A program made the translations under genes and the position numbers. From NCBI GenBank assembly GCA_040905045.1, contig JBBDSH010000071.1, positions 1-64,000 of the forward strand: a stretch of DNA of 64,000 nt, read 5' to 3'. Source of the DNA: JBBDSH01 sp040905045. Lineage in GTDB: Bacteria > Pseudomonadota > Gammaproteobacteria > Eutrophobiales > Eutrophobiaceae. The notes below the pieces were generated by a model. The model was not told where the DNA came from. It saw only the letters and a list, made by a program, of their open reading frames with translations, and made no database searches. Of this stretch, positions 6,879 to 15,816 are shown piece by piece; position 1 is the first letter of the stretch; each line of letters begins with the position of its first letter.

Positions 6879-8626
6879 CAGACGGCCGCATCCCCCGGCG
6901 TTTGCGGAATGTCCTCGTCCAGGAACACATCCAGATCGGCCGATATCCTGAGCACCTCTTCCATGGTCGTGATGCCCTCTATGGCGTATTGCAGCGCCAT
7001 CATATTCAGTGTCTGATAGCCTCTCGCATTCTTCGCCATTCGGGCAAAGGCGCTGCTGTCCCCTTCGCTCAGGCATTGGGTCAGTTCGTCGTCGAACTCT
7101 AGCAACTCATAGACGCCGATGCGGTCGTGGTAACCCGTGTAATTGCAATGGGCGCAGCCGATGCCGCGCTTGAAGGTGGCGTTAAAGGCCGTTTCGTTAC
7201 CGTACTCCTTCAGCCAGGCGCGTTCGTCCGGCTTCAATTCGTCCGGCTGTGTGCAACCGGCGCAGATGCGCCGTACCAGGCGCTGCGCCATAATACCGCG
7301 CAGGGCTGAAGCCAGAAGGTAGCTCTTCACGTTCATGTCCAGCAACCGGTTGACGGTGCTGACGGCGTCATTGGTATGCAGGGTGGACAGCACCATATGG
7401 CCGGTCATGGCGGCGCGCAGGGCGATGTCCGAGGTTTCCTCGTCGCGCATTTCGCCGATGAGGACAATATCCGGGTCCTGGCGCAACGCCGAACGCAGGA
7501 CCCGGGCAAAGGTCAGACCGATTTCGGTATTGACCTGGACCTGGTTGACGCGCGGCATACGGTATTCCACCGGATCTTCCACGGTAATGATCTTTTTCTC
7601 CGGCGTGTTCAACGACTTCAGCCCCGCATACAGCGTCGTCGTTTTACCGCTGCCGGTGGGCCCGGTGACCAGGATCATGCCGTGCGGACGGTGAATCAAA
7701 GACTCGAAACGCTTCATCAGTTGCGGCGGCATGCCGAGGCTGGCCAGATCCAGCGTGCCGCCGGTCTGGTCCAGAAGACGCATAACCACCGATTCACCAT
7801 AGGAAACCGGCATGGTGGACAGGCGGACATCGATATTGTGATCCTTGACCTTGAGACTGAAGCGGCCGTCCTGGGGCAGCCGCCGCTCGGAAATATCCAG
7901 GCCCGCCATCAGTTTCAACCTCAGTACCAGGGCCGAGGCGATGCGGGTTTCTTCCATGATATGTTCCTGCAGGATGCCGTCCACTCTCTGCCGCAGGCGC
8001 AGGACATTCTCGTCGGGTTCGATGTGGATATCCGAGGCACCGATTTGAATGGCGTCCTCGAACAGCGACTGGAGCAGTTTGACCACCGGTGCCTCAGTGA
8101 CGTCGGCGGAAGAAACAAGATTGGCCAGATCAATATCACTCTCGGCCAGTTCATCGCTCAGCTCTTCGGCGTAGCCGGAAATCTGATCAGTCTTGCGGTA
8201 AACCAGATCGATGGTCTTGAGCAGATCCGACTCGCGTACCACCGCCACACGGACCGGTTTGTTGAGAATACGGCTCAGTTCATCGTAGGCGAAAATATCG
8301 GTGGGGTCGGCCATGCCGACGAGAATGCCGTTATCGTCATTGGCCAGGGCAATGGCGCGGAACCGCCTGGCCTGGATCTCCGGGATCAGCTTGACGGTAT
8401 CGGCATTGAACTTGTAATGCTGAAGGTCGACGAACGGTATTTTCAGCTGTTCGGACAATACCTCCAGCATCCTGTTTTCTTCGATATAGCCGTTTTCGAT
8501 CAGTATCTTGCCGAGCTTGCGGCCGCTTTTTTTCTGATCGGCCAGGGCCTCTTCAAGCTGCTGCTGAGATATCAGCTTGTTCTCGACCAGCAGGTCGCCG
8601 ATGCGGATTTTTTTGCGTGCCACCAT
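6878..8626 (-). CDS. mshE: MshE, pilus extension ATPase with c-di-GMP-binding MshEN domain
   Basis: This 582-residue protein belongs to the GspE/PilB secretion ATPases. Residues 1-70 form an MshEN domain with two 24-residue repeats (RIGDLL...LADQ and KLGKIL...LSEQ); in Vibrio MshE this domain binds c-di-GMP. The motor domain shows Walker A GPTGSGKT (322-329), an Asp box, and Walker B DPDIVLIGEMRDEE (384-397). A zinc-type cysteine tetrad follows (C455, C458, C491, C494). It is the only motor ATPase of this family in the cluster; no PilT-like retraction ATPase is present. Extension is predicted to respond to c-di-GMP made or degraded by enzymes such as those at 44123-47108. Confidence 0.95.
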   Translation of the reverse strand: MVARKKIRIGDLLVENKLISQQQLEEALADQKKSGRKLGKILIENGYIEENRMLEVLSEQLKIPFVDLQHYKFNADTVKLIPEIQARRFRAIALANDDNGILVGMADPTDIFAYDELSRILNKPVRVAVVRESDLLKTIDLVYRKTDQISGYAEELSDELAESDIDLANLVSSADVTEAPVVKLLQSLFEDAIQIGASDIHIEPDENVLRLRQRVDGILQEHIMEETRIASALVLRLKLMAGLDISERRLPQDGRFSLKVKDHNIDVRLSTMPVSYGESVVMRLLDQTGGTLDLASLGMPPQLMKRFESLIHRPHGMILVTGPTGSGKTTTLYAGLKSLNTPEKKIITVEDPVEYRMPRVNQVQVNTEIGLTFARVLRSALRQDPDIVLIGEMRDEETSDIALRAAMTGHMVLSTLHTNDAVSTVNRLLDMNVKSYLLASALRGIMAQRLVRRICAGCTQPDELKPDERAWLKEYGNETAFNATFKRGIGCAHCNYTGYHDRIGVYELLEFDDELTQCLSEGDSSAFARMAKNARGYQTLNMMALQYAIEGITTMEEVLRISADLDVFLDEDIPQTPGDAAV

Positions 8627-8627
8627 A

Positions 8628-10091
8628 TCAGGATCGTTGATTCAGGTTGCGCAGCCTGTTTTTGATGAATTGCTCGGAGTCGGCTTTTATTTCCGGCGTA
8701 TTCAGGGCATTACGATAGGCAATAATGGCATCGTTCTTCCTGGCCATGGCCTCCAGGGATATGGCCAGCCCCAACCACCAGGAACCGTTGTTGCCGCCGT
8801 ATTTCAACAGGTTGCGGTAGACCATGGCGGCCCGGGCATGCTCCTCCATGGACTGCAGGATGCCCGCATACAGGGCATGGTAGTCCAGATTCGCCCTGAG
8901 GGGAGGTACCGCTCCTTCCAGAACCGCCCTGGCCTGTTTCAGGTTACCTTCGTCATACAATATTCTGGCCAGTGTCCTGGCCCAGTCCGACTGTCCGGGA
9001 CTGATGCGCAGCCCCTCCACCAGCAATTCCTTCGCCTCGGCTCGCCTGTTTTGTTCCAGCAACAATACAGCCAGGCTTTTGCGCGCGCCGGCGTGTTCCG
9101 GATCCCGTTGTACGGCTTCAATGATCCTGCCTATCCCTTCCCGGATATTGCCTTCCTGGTACAGCTTGCGGCCTTCATAGACCAGCACATCGACAGGGGA
9201 AGCCGTTTTGGTAACCTCATCCGTCTTTGTTTGATCTTTTTTGCCGGCCGGTGATTTGCTGAACGTGCCGGCCTGCTCTCTTTCCGGAGCTTTCTCATCA
9301 GGGACGTCGTCCATGGAGACGGCCATGGATTCGGCTTCCTCGGCATAGGCCATATCGATCTGTAATACGTAGCCTGCATCGCCATGCTTCATTTGTGCAT
9401 TGTCGATCAGGATTTCACGTTCGCTTTCCAGAACCAGTTTGTAGGTTCCGTCTTCTTCCATCCTTTGTCTTATGGCATGGATGCCGTCCAGCCTGCCGAT
9501 ATCCGGCAAAGCGCCGTCGTATCGGGCATTGCTTAATTCCAGTATCACCCTGTGTGGATTCGGCAGCGTATACATGAGGTATTTTGCCTTAACGGGCAGA
9601 CTCAGGCTCAGATTCAGTTCGTTTCCATCACCGTCCATCGATATATCATCCACCGGGACAGGTCCTTCGCGGTTTCTTTTTACGAGAGCATCGCCCGCGG
9701 GCAGTTCCATAGCGGAATCCAGTTTCAGGGAAACGCCGGGACCATGGGGATCGCTTTCAGCAGCTGGAATATTTATGGATTTCGGCGCGATAGCCGTATT
9801 CGATAAAACCATATTGTCCGAACTCCCTCCGGGAATGCCTTCATGAAGCACTGTCTCGGGCTCGGGGCTGTTCCGATCTTTTTGCAGATTAATGCTGAAA
9901 ACGGAAAACAGCAGAACAAGCAAAACAAGAAAAAACACCGCCCATAAGCCGAGGCCCCGGGCACGTTCCCTTGCCGTCAATTCCTCATGGTCCACCGCGG
10001 AGAGTTCGCCCAGTAGCGGATCGAAGGCATCACTTCCGGTTTCCTCCCGGCGGCGCTCCAGTCCCTGAAGCATGTTGTTAATCAGGCTCAT
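8628..10091 (-). CDS. mshN: MshN-like TPR protein with an AMIN-like domain
   Basis: This 487-residue bitopic membrane protein has a short cytoplasmic N-terminus (MSLINNMLQGLE), one membrane helix (48-68), a linker, a beta-rich segment at about 155-247 (LPVKAKYLMYTLPNPHRVIL...) that looks like an AMIN domain, and TPR repeats over roughly 305-480. AMIN domains occur in secretin-associated and amidase proteins and bind envelope structures. TPRs would scaffold the assembly machine. It overlaps mshM by 4 nt and is separated from mshE by 1 nt. The MshN name is by synteny and TPR content; the AMIN call is mine and less certain. Confidence 0.8.
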   Translation of the reverse strand: MSLINNMLQGLERRREETGSDAFDPLLGELSAVDHEELTARERARGLGLWAVFFLVLLVLLFSVFSINLQKDRNSPEPETVLHEGIPGGSSDNMVLSNTAIAPKSINIPAAESDPHGPGVSLKLDSAMELPAGDALVKRNREGPVPVDDISMDGDGNELNLSLSLPVKAKYLMYTLPNPHRVILELSNARYDGALPDIGRLDGIHAIRQRMEEDGTYKLVLESEREILIDNAQMKHGDAGYVLQIDMAYAEEAESMAVSMDDVPDEKAPEREQAGTFSKSPAGKKDQTKTDEVTKTASPVDVLVYEGRKLYQEGNIREGIGRIIEAVQRDPEHAGARKSLAVLLLEQNRRAEAKELLVEGLRISPGQSDWARTLARILYDEGNLKQARAVLEGAVPPLRANLDYHALYAGILQSMEEHARAAMVYRNLLKYGGNNGSWWLGLAISLEAMARKNDAIIAYRNALNTPEIKADSEQFIKNRLRNLNQRS

Positions 10092-11026
10092 GGGAACAAT
10101 CCCGGTTTACCGTAATAAGTCAATGTCCCGACAACGATAAGAAGAAGCCCCACCGCACCGTACAGCCATTTGTTAAAGAACAGTGGAAATGTTCTGCTCA
10201 GGGAAGCATTTTCCGGATAGGTTTCATCCATATCTTCGACGGCCTGTGCGACATGTTTGTGCGTGACCCGTCTGCTGCCCTCCCCGTAGGCGCTCAGCAG
10301 CGATTTGTGACCGATAATATTAATCAGCCGTGGGATACCGCCGCTGTATTTATAAATCTGATCGACAGCCTTGCGATTGATCAACTGATCATCCTGGCAG
10401 CCCGCGATATGCAATCGATGCTGGATATACTTGTTCACGGCGATACGGTTCAACGGCAACAACCTGTATGAAAACGTAATCCTTTGTTTCAGTTGCCGGA
10501 TGGACGGCTGGTTAAGCAGGGAGTCCAGCTCCGGTTGACCGAACAGCACCACCTGAATGAGCTTGCTTTTCTCCGTTTCCAGATTCGTCAGCAACCGCAA
10601 GGCCTCCAGTGTCTTTACCGGCATGGCCTGGACCTCGTCCAGGCAAACGACAACACGCTTGCCTTCCTCATGGAGTTTCATCAGCGTATTTGTAAGCAAC
10701 TTCAGCAGGGTGTACTGGGAGACTCTTTCCGTGTACGGCACATTCAGCTCATCGGCAATAGCGAACAGCAGACTGTCCGGCTTGATATAGGGGTTGTGTA
10801 TGTAGGCGGTCACGTATTCCGGGCCCAGGGAACGCAGCAGCATGCGGCAGAGCAGCGTCTTGCCCACCCCGACCTCGCCGGTCACCTTGATGAAACCCTC
10901 GCCGCTGCGCAGGGTGATCAACAAAACATTCAGCGCATCCTGATAGCCCGAACGATTCATGAAGAAAGTGGTATCGGGCGTAATACTGAAGGGCAGTTCG
11001 TTTAAGTGGAAATGTTCGAGATACAT
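10088..11026 (-). CDS. mshM: MshM, ExeA/GspA-like AAA ATPase
   Basis: This 312-residue protein has an AAA domain with Walker A GEVGVGKT (50-57), Walker B VVVCLDEVQ and the ExeA-type start YLEHFHLNELPFSITPD. A C-terminal membrane helix sits at about 283-303. ExeA-family proteins help secretins insert or multimerise through the peptidoglycan; this one lacks the periplasmic peptidoglycan-binding domain of ExeA, as other MshM proteins do. It is 60 nt downstream of mshL and overlaps mshN by 4 nt. Confidence 0.9.
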   Translation of the reverse strand: MYLEHFHLNELPFSITPDTTFFMNRSGYQDALNVLLITLRSGEGFIKVTGEVGVGKTLLCRMLLRSLGPEYVTAYIHNPYIKPDSLLFAIADELNVPYTERVSQYTLLKLLTNTLMKLHEEGKRVVVCLDEVQAMPVKTLEALRLLTNLETEKSKLIQVVLFGQPELDSLLNQPSIRQLKQRITFSYRLLPLNRIAVNKYIQHRLHIAGCQDDQLINRKAVDQIYKYSGGIPRLINIIGHKSLLSAYGEGSRRVTHKHVAQAVEDMDETYPENASLSRTFPLFFNKWLYGAVGLLLIVVGTLTYYGKPGLFP

Positions 11027-11086
11027 GATTATCCCAGTATTTGGCCGGATGGCACTACCTTACTATTCTAGCACTTCTTCAGGCGC

Positions 11087-12862
11087 TCATTCTTCCCCGG
11101 CGTCCTCGAACAAATCATCCAGGAATTCTTCGGAATCCGACCCCAGCATGGACTTTCTCAGTTCTCTCAGGGACTTGCCGGCGTCTTTGACCGCGCCCAG
11201 CCATTCGCCGTCGCCGCCGACCACGGTCGGCTTCAGCAGGATCACCAGTTCACTCTTGCTGGAACGGCGGCTCTGGTGCTTGAACAGATTGCCCAGCAGG
11301 GGGATTCTGCCGAGGCCCGGGGTCTGGGCGGCCCGGTCGTCGGTCTGATCCTGCATCAGGCCGCCGATGACCACCACCTGGCCGCTGCGGGCGCGGATGA
11401 TGCTGTCCGACTCGCGCACGGTACTCAGCGCCAGCGGCAGTTGCTGGGAGGTATTGCCGATGGTCACGGTTTTCTGTTGATCCACCACTTCGCTCACGGA
11501 AGGGTGTACGTGCAAAGTCACCTGTCCGCCCTCGCTGATCTGCGGCGTGACATCAAGCGCGATTCCGGAGAAAAAGGGCGTCAGCGTCACCGACGGGGTT
11601 ATCGTGGTACTGGTTCCCGTTACCGTGGTCGTGGTCACATCAGTAACGAAGAATTCATCGGTGCCTACCTTGATGACTGCCTTCTGGTTGTTCATGGTGG
11701 ACACGCGCGGGCTGGAAAGAACCTGTACGTTGCCCTGGGTCTCCAGCAGTTCGATAAACGACGTGAAGTCGCCCAGATCCAGAGCCAGAGTAAACACACC
11801 GCCAAAGGCCGAACTCAGGGCGCCATCCAGCAGTTGCGGATTCTCCGGATTCAGACTGGTCGATGTGCCGGCAATGTCGGAGGTGCCGCTTTCATTGACC
11901 AGGACGCTGCCGCCGCCGATCTGTGAGGCGGTGATACTGTTATTCCCGGGCTTGAGCAGGCCGCTCCAGTTGATCCCGGCCTGGAAACCCTCGTCCAGAC
12001 GCACTTCCAGTATCTTGGCCTCGAGAATCACCTGGCGCTGAACGATCAACTGGGTGGCCTGCAGATAGCTTTCCACTTCGCGCAGTTCATTGGGCAGGGC
12101 CCGGACGACAATCACGCCGGACTGGGGATTGACGACCACGCTGCGTCCTTCCCCGACGCCGACAATGGCTTCGACGGACGTTTGCAGTTCCTGCCAGAAT
12201 CCGCTTTCCGGCTGCCGGGTGCTGATCTCCGTGCCCAGAACGGAACGGGAGGAGGAACCGGTACCGCCGGTTCGGGCGACGCCGCCGTCTCCGGAACGCG
12301 AACTGTCACCGGAGGTATCGGCCTGGGTCAGTGAACCGGAACTGACCGTCGTCTGGGAACTTCCGGTCCTGGAAACGTTGAGATAATTGATCTGAAAGAT
12401 GCGGGCGCGCAAACGGCCGGGCAAGACCTGGAAGCCGTAGGAGGTCCTGACAAATTCGAAGCCATACACATCCCGCACCGCCTCCAGAACCTCCGGGATG
12501 GATACGTTGCGCAGGTTCAGGGTGATGCTGCCGCTCACCTCGGGATGAATCACCATGTTGTAATCCGTCCCGTCCACAAGACTGAGGAAAAACTGATCGG
12601 CCGGGACCTTGTTGACGGAGATGTCGAACTTCTGTTCGTCCTCTATCGTCGGTACCGCTGCGGCACCGAGACTAATGGAGGGAATCAGCGAATCGCTGAT
12701 ATTTTCGGGAACCGCCTCGCTCTCTTCATTGGATTTGGCTGCACTCTCCACTTCCTTTTCCATTTTCCCGATAACATCCTGCCTGACTGAGCCGGTTTCA
12801 CAACCGGCAATCATCAGACTGACAGCAATAAGCCATATCCCCTTGTAATTTGAGCCACACAT
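11087..12862 (-). CDS. mshL: MshL, outer-membrane secretin lipoprotein
   Basis: This 591-residue protein forms the outer-membrane gate for the pilus. It has a lipoprotein signal (LMIAGC, lipidated Cys21), an N0-type STN domain (DISVNKVPADQFFLSLVDGTDYNMVIHPEV), an N1-type ring domain ending in the Ser/Thr-rich insert common in MshL proteins, and the secretin C-domain with VLSSPRVSTMNNQKA and VVIGGLMQDQTDDRAAQTPGLGRIPLLGNLF. The ATG is chosen; a TTG lies one codon upstream. It begins 6 nt after mshK. Confidence 0.95.
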   Translation of the reverse strand: MCGSNYKGIWLIAVSLMIAGCETGSVRQDVIGKMEKEVESAAKSNEESEAVPENISDSLIPSISLGAAAVPTIEDEQKFDISVNKVPADQFFLSLVDGTDYNMVIHPEVSGSITLNLRNVSIPEVLEAVRDVYGFEFVRTSYGFQVLPGRLRARIFQINYLNVSRTGSSQTTVSSGSLTQADTSGDSSRSGDGGVARTGGTGSSSRSVLGTEISTRQPESGFWQELQTSVEAIVGVGEGRSVVVNPQSGVIVVRALPNELREVESYLQATQLIVQRQVILEAKILEVRLDEGFQAGINWSGLLKPGNNSITASQIGGGSVLVNESGTSDIAGTSTSLNPENPQLLDGALSSAFGGVFTLALDLGDFTSFIELLETQGNVQVLSSPRVSTMNNQKAVIKVGTDEFFVTDVTTTTVTGTSTTITPSVTLTPFFSGIALDVTPQISEGGQVTLHVHPSVSEVVDQQKTVTIGNTSQQLPLALSTVRESDSIIRARSGQVVVIGGLMQDQTDDRAAQTPGLGRIPLLGNLFKHQSRRSSKSELVILLKPTVVGGDGEWLGAVKDAGKSLRELRKSMLGSDSEEFLDDLFEDAGEE

Positions 12863-12868
12863 CAATAA

Positions 12869-13246
12869 TCAGTTTGTTATTTTCATTTTATTGCCTGATT
12901 CACTGGTTGTTTTACTGAACCCGCTGTACAGTCTGACAACCATCCGCCTGTTATCGTAATTCAGTATGACGTGCGCCGGATGAATTTCCAGTATTTCCGC
13001 CGATCCGACCCGATCGCCCACCCTCAGCAACCTGCCATTGAGAATAACGCTGCGGGTATCCTTATCAATGCGTATGGCCGTCAGATTGAAATCCAGGTCA
13101 TCCTTTTGTGCGGGCTCGACATAGAACGTGTTCGCGGTATAGTCCGGCGGCCGTGTCGGATCCGGCAGCGTGGCCGCACCCGGCACGGCCGTAAAAAACA
13201 GTGACAGCAACAGGCTTGTCGGGTATGCCTTATGCATTTCCACCAT
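12869..13246 (-). CDS. mshK: MshK-like periplasmic protein
   Basis: This 125-residue protein has an N-terminal signal peptide (AYPTSLLLSLFFTAVPGAA) followed by LPDPTRPPDY, the phrase that typifies MshK, and a small domain with ILNGRLLRVGDRV and ILEIHPAHVIL like GspC/PilP homology regions. It probably links the inner-membrane MshI/J complex to the secretin. The ATG at 13246 overlaps the mshJ stop; an internal Met4 (13237) is an alternative start nearer the signal peptide. Confidence 0.8.
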   Translation of the reverse strand: MVEMHKAYPTSLLLSLFFTAVPGAATLPDPTRPPDYTANTFYVEPAQKDDLDFNLTAIRIDKDTRSVILNGRLLRVGDRVGSAEILEIHPAHVILNYDNRRMVVRLYSGFSKTTSESGNKMKITN

Positions 13247-13956
13247 CAGGCACCGATCCAGTTCCTGTCCAGACTCAGGGTGAATACGGTGATGGATACC
13301 TGTCCATCAGGGTACTCAATAATCTCGAATTTCAGATTATCCCAGATAAATTCATTATCCAGCGCTTCCAGTTCCCTGATGTAGTCAAGCGTTGCCATAA
13401 AACTTCCGTTGAACACGACCCTCAGGCCGTGTTTGTAGGCATTGGCAAGTTCACCATTTCCTTCCGTTTCTTTATCCGCATTAGCGGAAGATTCGTTGCC
13501 ACCGGCATCCTTCACGGTCTTTTTGTCAGCGGCTACCAGTGTCGATGAGCCGAGGCCTTTAACTTCGACAAGCTCCAGTCCCCGGGTTTTGTTCAGGACA
13601 TTCTCGAGCACCACCGCCATCTTGTTTGGCGAAATCAGGTGTTTTGTTGATTTCATTACCTCAGCCTTGACTTCATCCATCTCTGTTCTGAGTGATGCCA
13701 GCTTTTCCCGGTTTTCCCTGTTCGGATCCTCCTGGCGGCCGGCGATCAATATCTGCAATTCCGCATTCAGTGCCGCCTGTTCGGACTGTTTCTGCTGTAT
13801 CTGTGCCTTCAATGTCCTCTCCCGATTGTCCAGAGTGGACATGAGATAGCTGTCCCAAATAAAGAAGATCACCGCGATTATGGCGATAAAAACCGCCGCC
13901 CGTTCCCTCACGGACAGGTCGTCGATTCTGGCGATTATATCGGATATAAATTTCAT
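13246..13956 (-). CDS. mshJ: MshJ, PilO-like alignment protein
   Basis: This 236-residue protein has one membrane helix (about 21-38), a long coiled coil (about 45-110) and a C-terminal ferredoxin-like domain, the layout of PilO/GspM proteins that join the cytoplasmic actin-like protein to the secretin. An unusual acidic, low-complexity insert (KKTVKDAGGNESSANADKE) interrupts the C-terminal half. It sits between the PilN-like gene and mshK. Confidence 0.8.
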   Translation of the reverse strand: MKFISDIIARIDDLSVRERAAVFIAIIAVIFFIWDSYLMSTLDNRERTLKAQIQQKQSEQAALNAELQILIAGRQEDPNRENREKLASLRTEMDEVKAEVMKSTKHLISPNKMAVVLENVLNKTRGLELVEVKGLGSSTLVAADKKTVKDAGGNESSANADKETEGNGELANAYKHGLRVVFNGSFMATLDYIRELEALDNEFIWDNLKFEIIEYPDGQVSITVFTLSLDRNWIGA

Positions 13957-13962
13957 GCTTGA

Positions 13963-14568
13963 TCAGTTGGTGCTGATATAAAATATCATTTCACGGTCAC
14001 CGGCCTGCCTGTCTTCCTGTGCGCTTCTTTGCATTTCGACGTTATTGAACGCGATACCGGCCATGACGGACTCCTCTCCCAGACGCTGCATGTATCTGGG
14101 CACCAGGCTGGAAGACAATGTCCTGCCGTTCAGGGACAGTGCCTTGCCGCCGGCCGATATCTCGAAAGCCGTCAGCCACGTTCCTTCGATATGCTGCCTT
14201 GCCAGCGCTTCCATCAGATTCGAAAATTCCGGGCCCGTTCCAATCTGCTGGCTGGCAAGCGTATCCCGGACCTTGCGTCTTTCATTCAATTCCTGCTGCA
14301 GGCGGCTGACCTGATCCTCGAGAAGCTTGCTCTTACCCTGTGTCTCGCCCGTTTGCCGATACTTATCCACCTGTGAACGCAGTTTTACAAGATCGGACTC
14401 GGTTTTCGACAGTTGTTCTTCCAGCGGGTTAATCTGGTAATACCCGTAGAAGTAAATAACGGCCAGCAGGGCAATGAACAGCGAAACTGTCTGGATCATC
14501 ATGGCGGCGGAAAATACCTTTTCCTGGCGCCGGAACATCGGCTGGTACAGGTTGATCTGCTGATTCAT
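13963..14568 (-). CDS. PilN-like inner-membrane protein of the MSH assembly complex
   Basis: This 201-residue protein begins MNQQINLYQPMFRR, a sequence shared by PilN-type proteins, then a membrane helix (about 24-44) and a coiled coil. The N-terminal INLYQP motif in PilN binds the actin-like PilM; here the partner would be MshI. It overlaps the mshI stop by 4 nt (ATGA), which fixes the start at 14568 rather than an open-frame extension to 14616. Vibrio clusters annotate an equivalent gene variously as part of mshI or as mshI2, so I leave the symbol empty. Confidence 0.78.
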   Translation of the reverse strand: MNQQINLYQPMFRRQEKVFSAAMMIQTVSLFIALLAVIYFYGYYQINPLEEQLSKTESDLVKLRSQVDKYRQTGETQGKSKLLEDQVSRLQQELNERRKVRDTLASQQIGTGPEFSNLMEALARQHIEGTWLTAFEISAGGKALSLNGRTLSSSLVPRYMQRLGEESVMAGIAFNNVEMQRSAQEDRQAGDREMIFYISTN

Positions 14569-15524
14569 AGAGATTTGCTCTCCTGTCTCAGGGCGGCGCC
14601 TATCGCGAGCAGGCAACGGGATTGCATGGTACTGTCAATCTCTTCCTGTGTATCCAGCAGGGATTCAACATCAAGAATGCGGGTGGGGATCTCCAGATTC
14701 TCTGCAATGTATTCGGCGATGCCGGACACTTCGCGGGGCAGGGGCGTGAGGACAAGGCTGGTTACCTGCGGTTGAGCAAAATGACTTTCGTAATAGTCCA
14801 GAGAACGTTGTATCTCGATGATGATACTGTCCAGCCAGGGTTCAATCACTTCCGGGTCACTATCATGCATGGCCGTGTCGGGCAGATCGTTCGTACCCTT
14901 GTCGATTCTGCGCGACAGGTAAAGGGTCGATTGCCGGGTAATCGTGATCAGACCCCATGATTCACTGATATATATCAGGGCCACGCCCCCCGCATCTTCC
15001 GGTAACAAGGCGGCGATGTTCCTGAGAGCCAGTTCCGGGATGTCGATCACATTCAGATTAATCCCGGCGTTTTCCATGTCATCAATCTGGCGCTTGACAA
15101 TATCCGAGCGGGCCACCACCGCATACATCATCTTGTTTTTGCCGGCGGCCTTGGTATCCGGGACCTCGAAGACATCGACGACGGCATCGTCAATATGGAA
15201 ATCGATCAAGTCCTTGATGCGCCAGCGAACGGCGGCCCTGAGTTCCTCGAGCTGTACATCCGGCGCTTCAACCATCAACAGACTGTAACTCCCCAGTTCC
15301 ACCAGGCTGATACAGAAAAACCGATCCAGCCTGTATTTGTCGGCCAAATCCTCCAGGAGATCGGTTTGTTTTTGACCCGCTTCAAGGGACAGGTAGCGGC
15401 ACAGTTCCAGTACCGGAGGGAGATCCTTGTCGTGGCGGATCCGGGCCAGTGCAACACCGTCGCGGCCCGGATAAACAGCCGCCAGGGCATTCTGTGATAT
15501 TTTCTTTTTAAACAATGTCCGCAT
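14565..15524 (-). CDS. mshI: MshI, PilM-like actin-fold protein
   Basis: This 319-residue cytoplasmic protein is the first gene of the main pilus operon. It has the features of MshI/PilM-like proteins: MYAVVARSDIVKRQIDDMENAGI and LNVIDIPELALRNIAALL, followed by a C-terminal half with QRSLDYYESHF, typical of the family. It likely recruits the PilN-like protein at the membrane. The start is an ATG 292 nt downstream of the mshQ-like gene, in a region with a candidate promoter. Confidence 0.85.
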   Translation of the reverse strand: MRTLFKKKISQNALAAVYPGRDGVALARIRHDKDLPPVLELCRYLSLEAGQKQTDLLEDLADKYRLDRFFCISLVELGSYSLLMVEAPDVQLEELRAAVRWRIKDLIDFHIDDAVVDVFEVPDTKAAGKNKMMYAVVARSDIVKRQIDDMENAGINLNVIDIPELALRNIAALLPEDAGGVALIYISESWGLITITRQSTLYLSRRIDKGTNDLPDTAMHDSDPEVIEPWLDSIIIEIQRSLDYYESHFAQPQVTSLVLTPLPREVSGIAEYIAENLEIPTRILDVESLLDTQEEIDSTMQSRCLLAIGAALRQESKSL

Positions 15525-15609
15525 CCCGGGGCTCTGCCCATGTGCCGCTAAGCCACGTCATGCCACCCCCAAGCTGTCGTTTATTAGCGACAATATGCCG
15601 GATTCTAGG

Positions 15610-15615
15610 ATTATA
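15610..15615 (-). promoter_or_regulatory. Candidate -10 box for the msh operon
   Basis: On the minus strand a perfect TATAAT lies 86 nt upstream of mshI in an AT-rich patch. The hexamer at the right distance (TAGGAT) is a poor -35. A perfect TTGACA at 15648-15653 is 32 nt away, too far to pair with it. An activator-dependent promoter is possible. This is weak evidence. Confidence 0.35.
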
Positions 15616-15740
15616 TCCGACTTAAGTTTTCCATCCTAACTTATTAATGTCAATGTAATTTTTCTGTTCAGGAAACCCGGTTTCGGGAAACCGCGATGCC
15701 TCAGCTTGCAAGCATCGATCCCTCGTGCAATATGCGGGCT

Positions 15741-15767
15741 GGTACATCGACACAGGAATTTATCATG
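15741..15767. repeat. Solo end related to the MITE-like element at 57283-57458
   Basis: The sequence GTACATCGACACAGGAATTT matches the terminal repeat at 57283-57317 (GTACCTCGACACAGGAATTA) with an uninterrupted 14-base core. No second terminal repeat is found nearby, so this may be a remnant or a solo end. Confidence 0.4.
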
Positions 15768-15771
15768 CAGT

Positions 15772-15806
15772 ATAACAAAGCCGCACGCCGGTGCGGTATG
15801 TTATTG
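15772..15806 (-). terminator. Hairpin after the mshQ-like gene
   Basis: Outer arms ATAACA / TGTTAT and inner arms CCGCAC / GTGCGG with a GCCG loop make an interrupted stem just downstream of the mshQ-like stop. On the minus strand it is followed by CTTTGTTAT, a weak T-rich tail. It probably separates mshQ from the mshI promoter. Confidence 0.5.
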
Positions 15807-15816
15807 AATTTACGTA

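Noticed and set aside
6879..7076. An upstream extension of mshG
   Set aside because: It lies entirely within the conserved end of mshE in another frame; the ATG overlapping the mshE stop gives the normal protein.
7376..8665. A 429-codon open frame antisense to mshE
   Set aside because: It is the mirror of a strongly conserved ATPase gene and shows no family motif.
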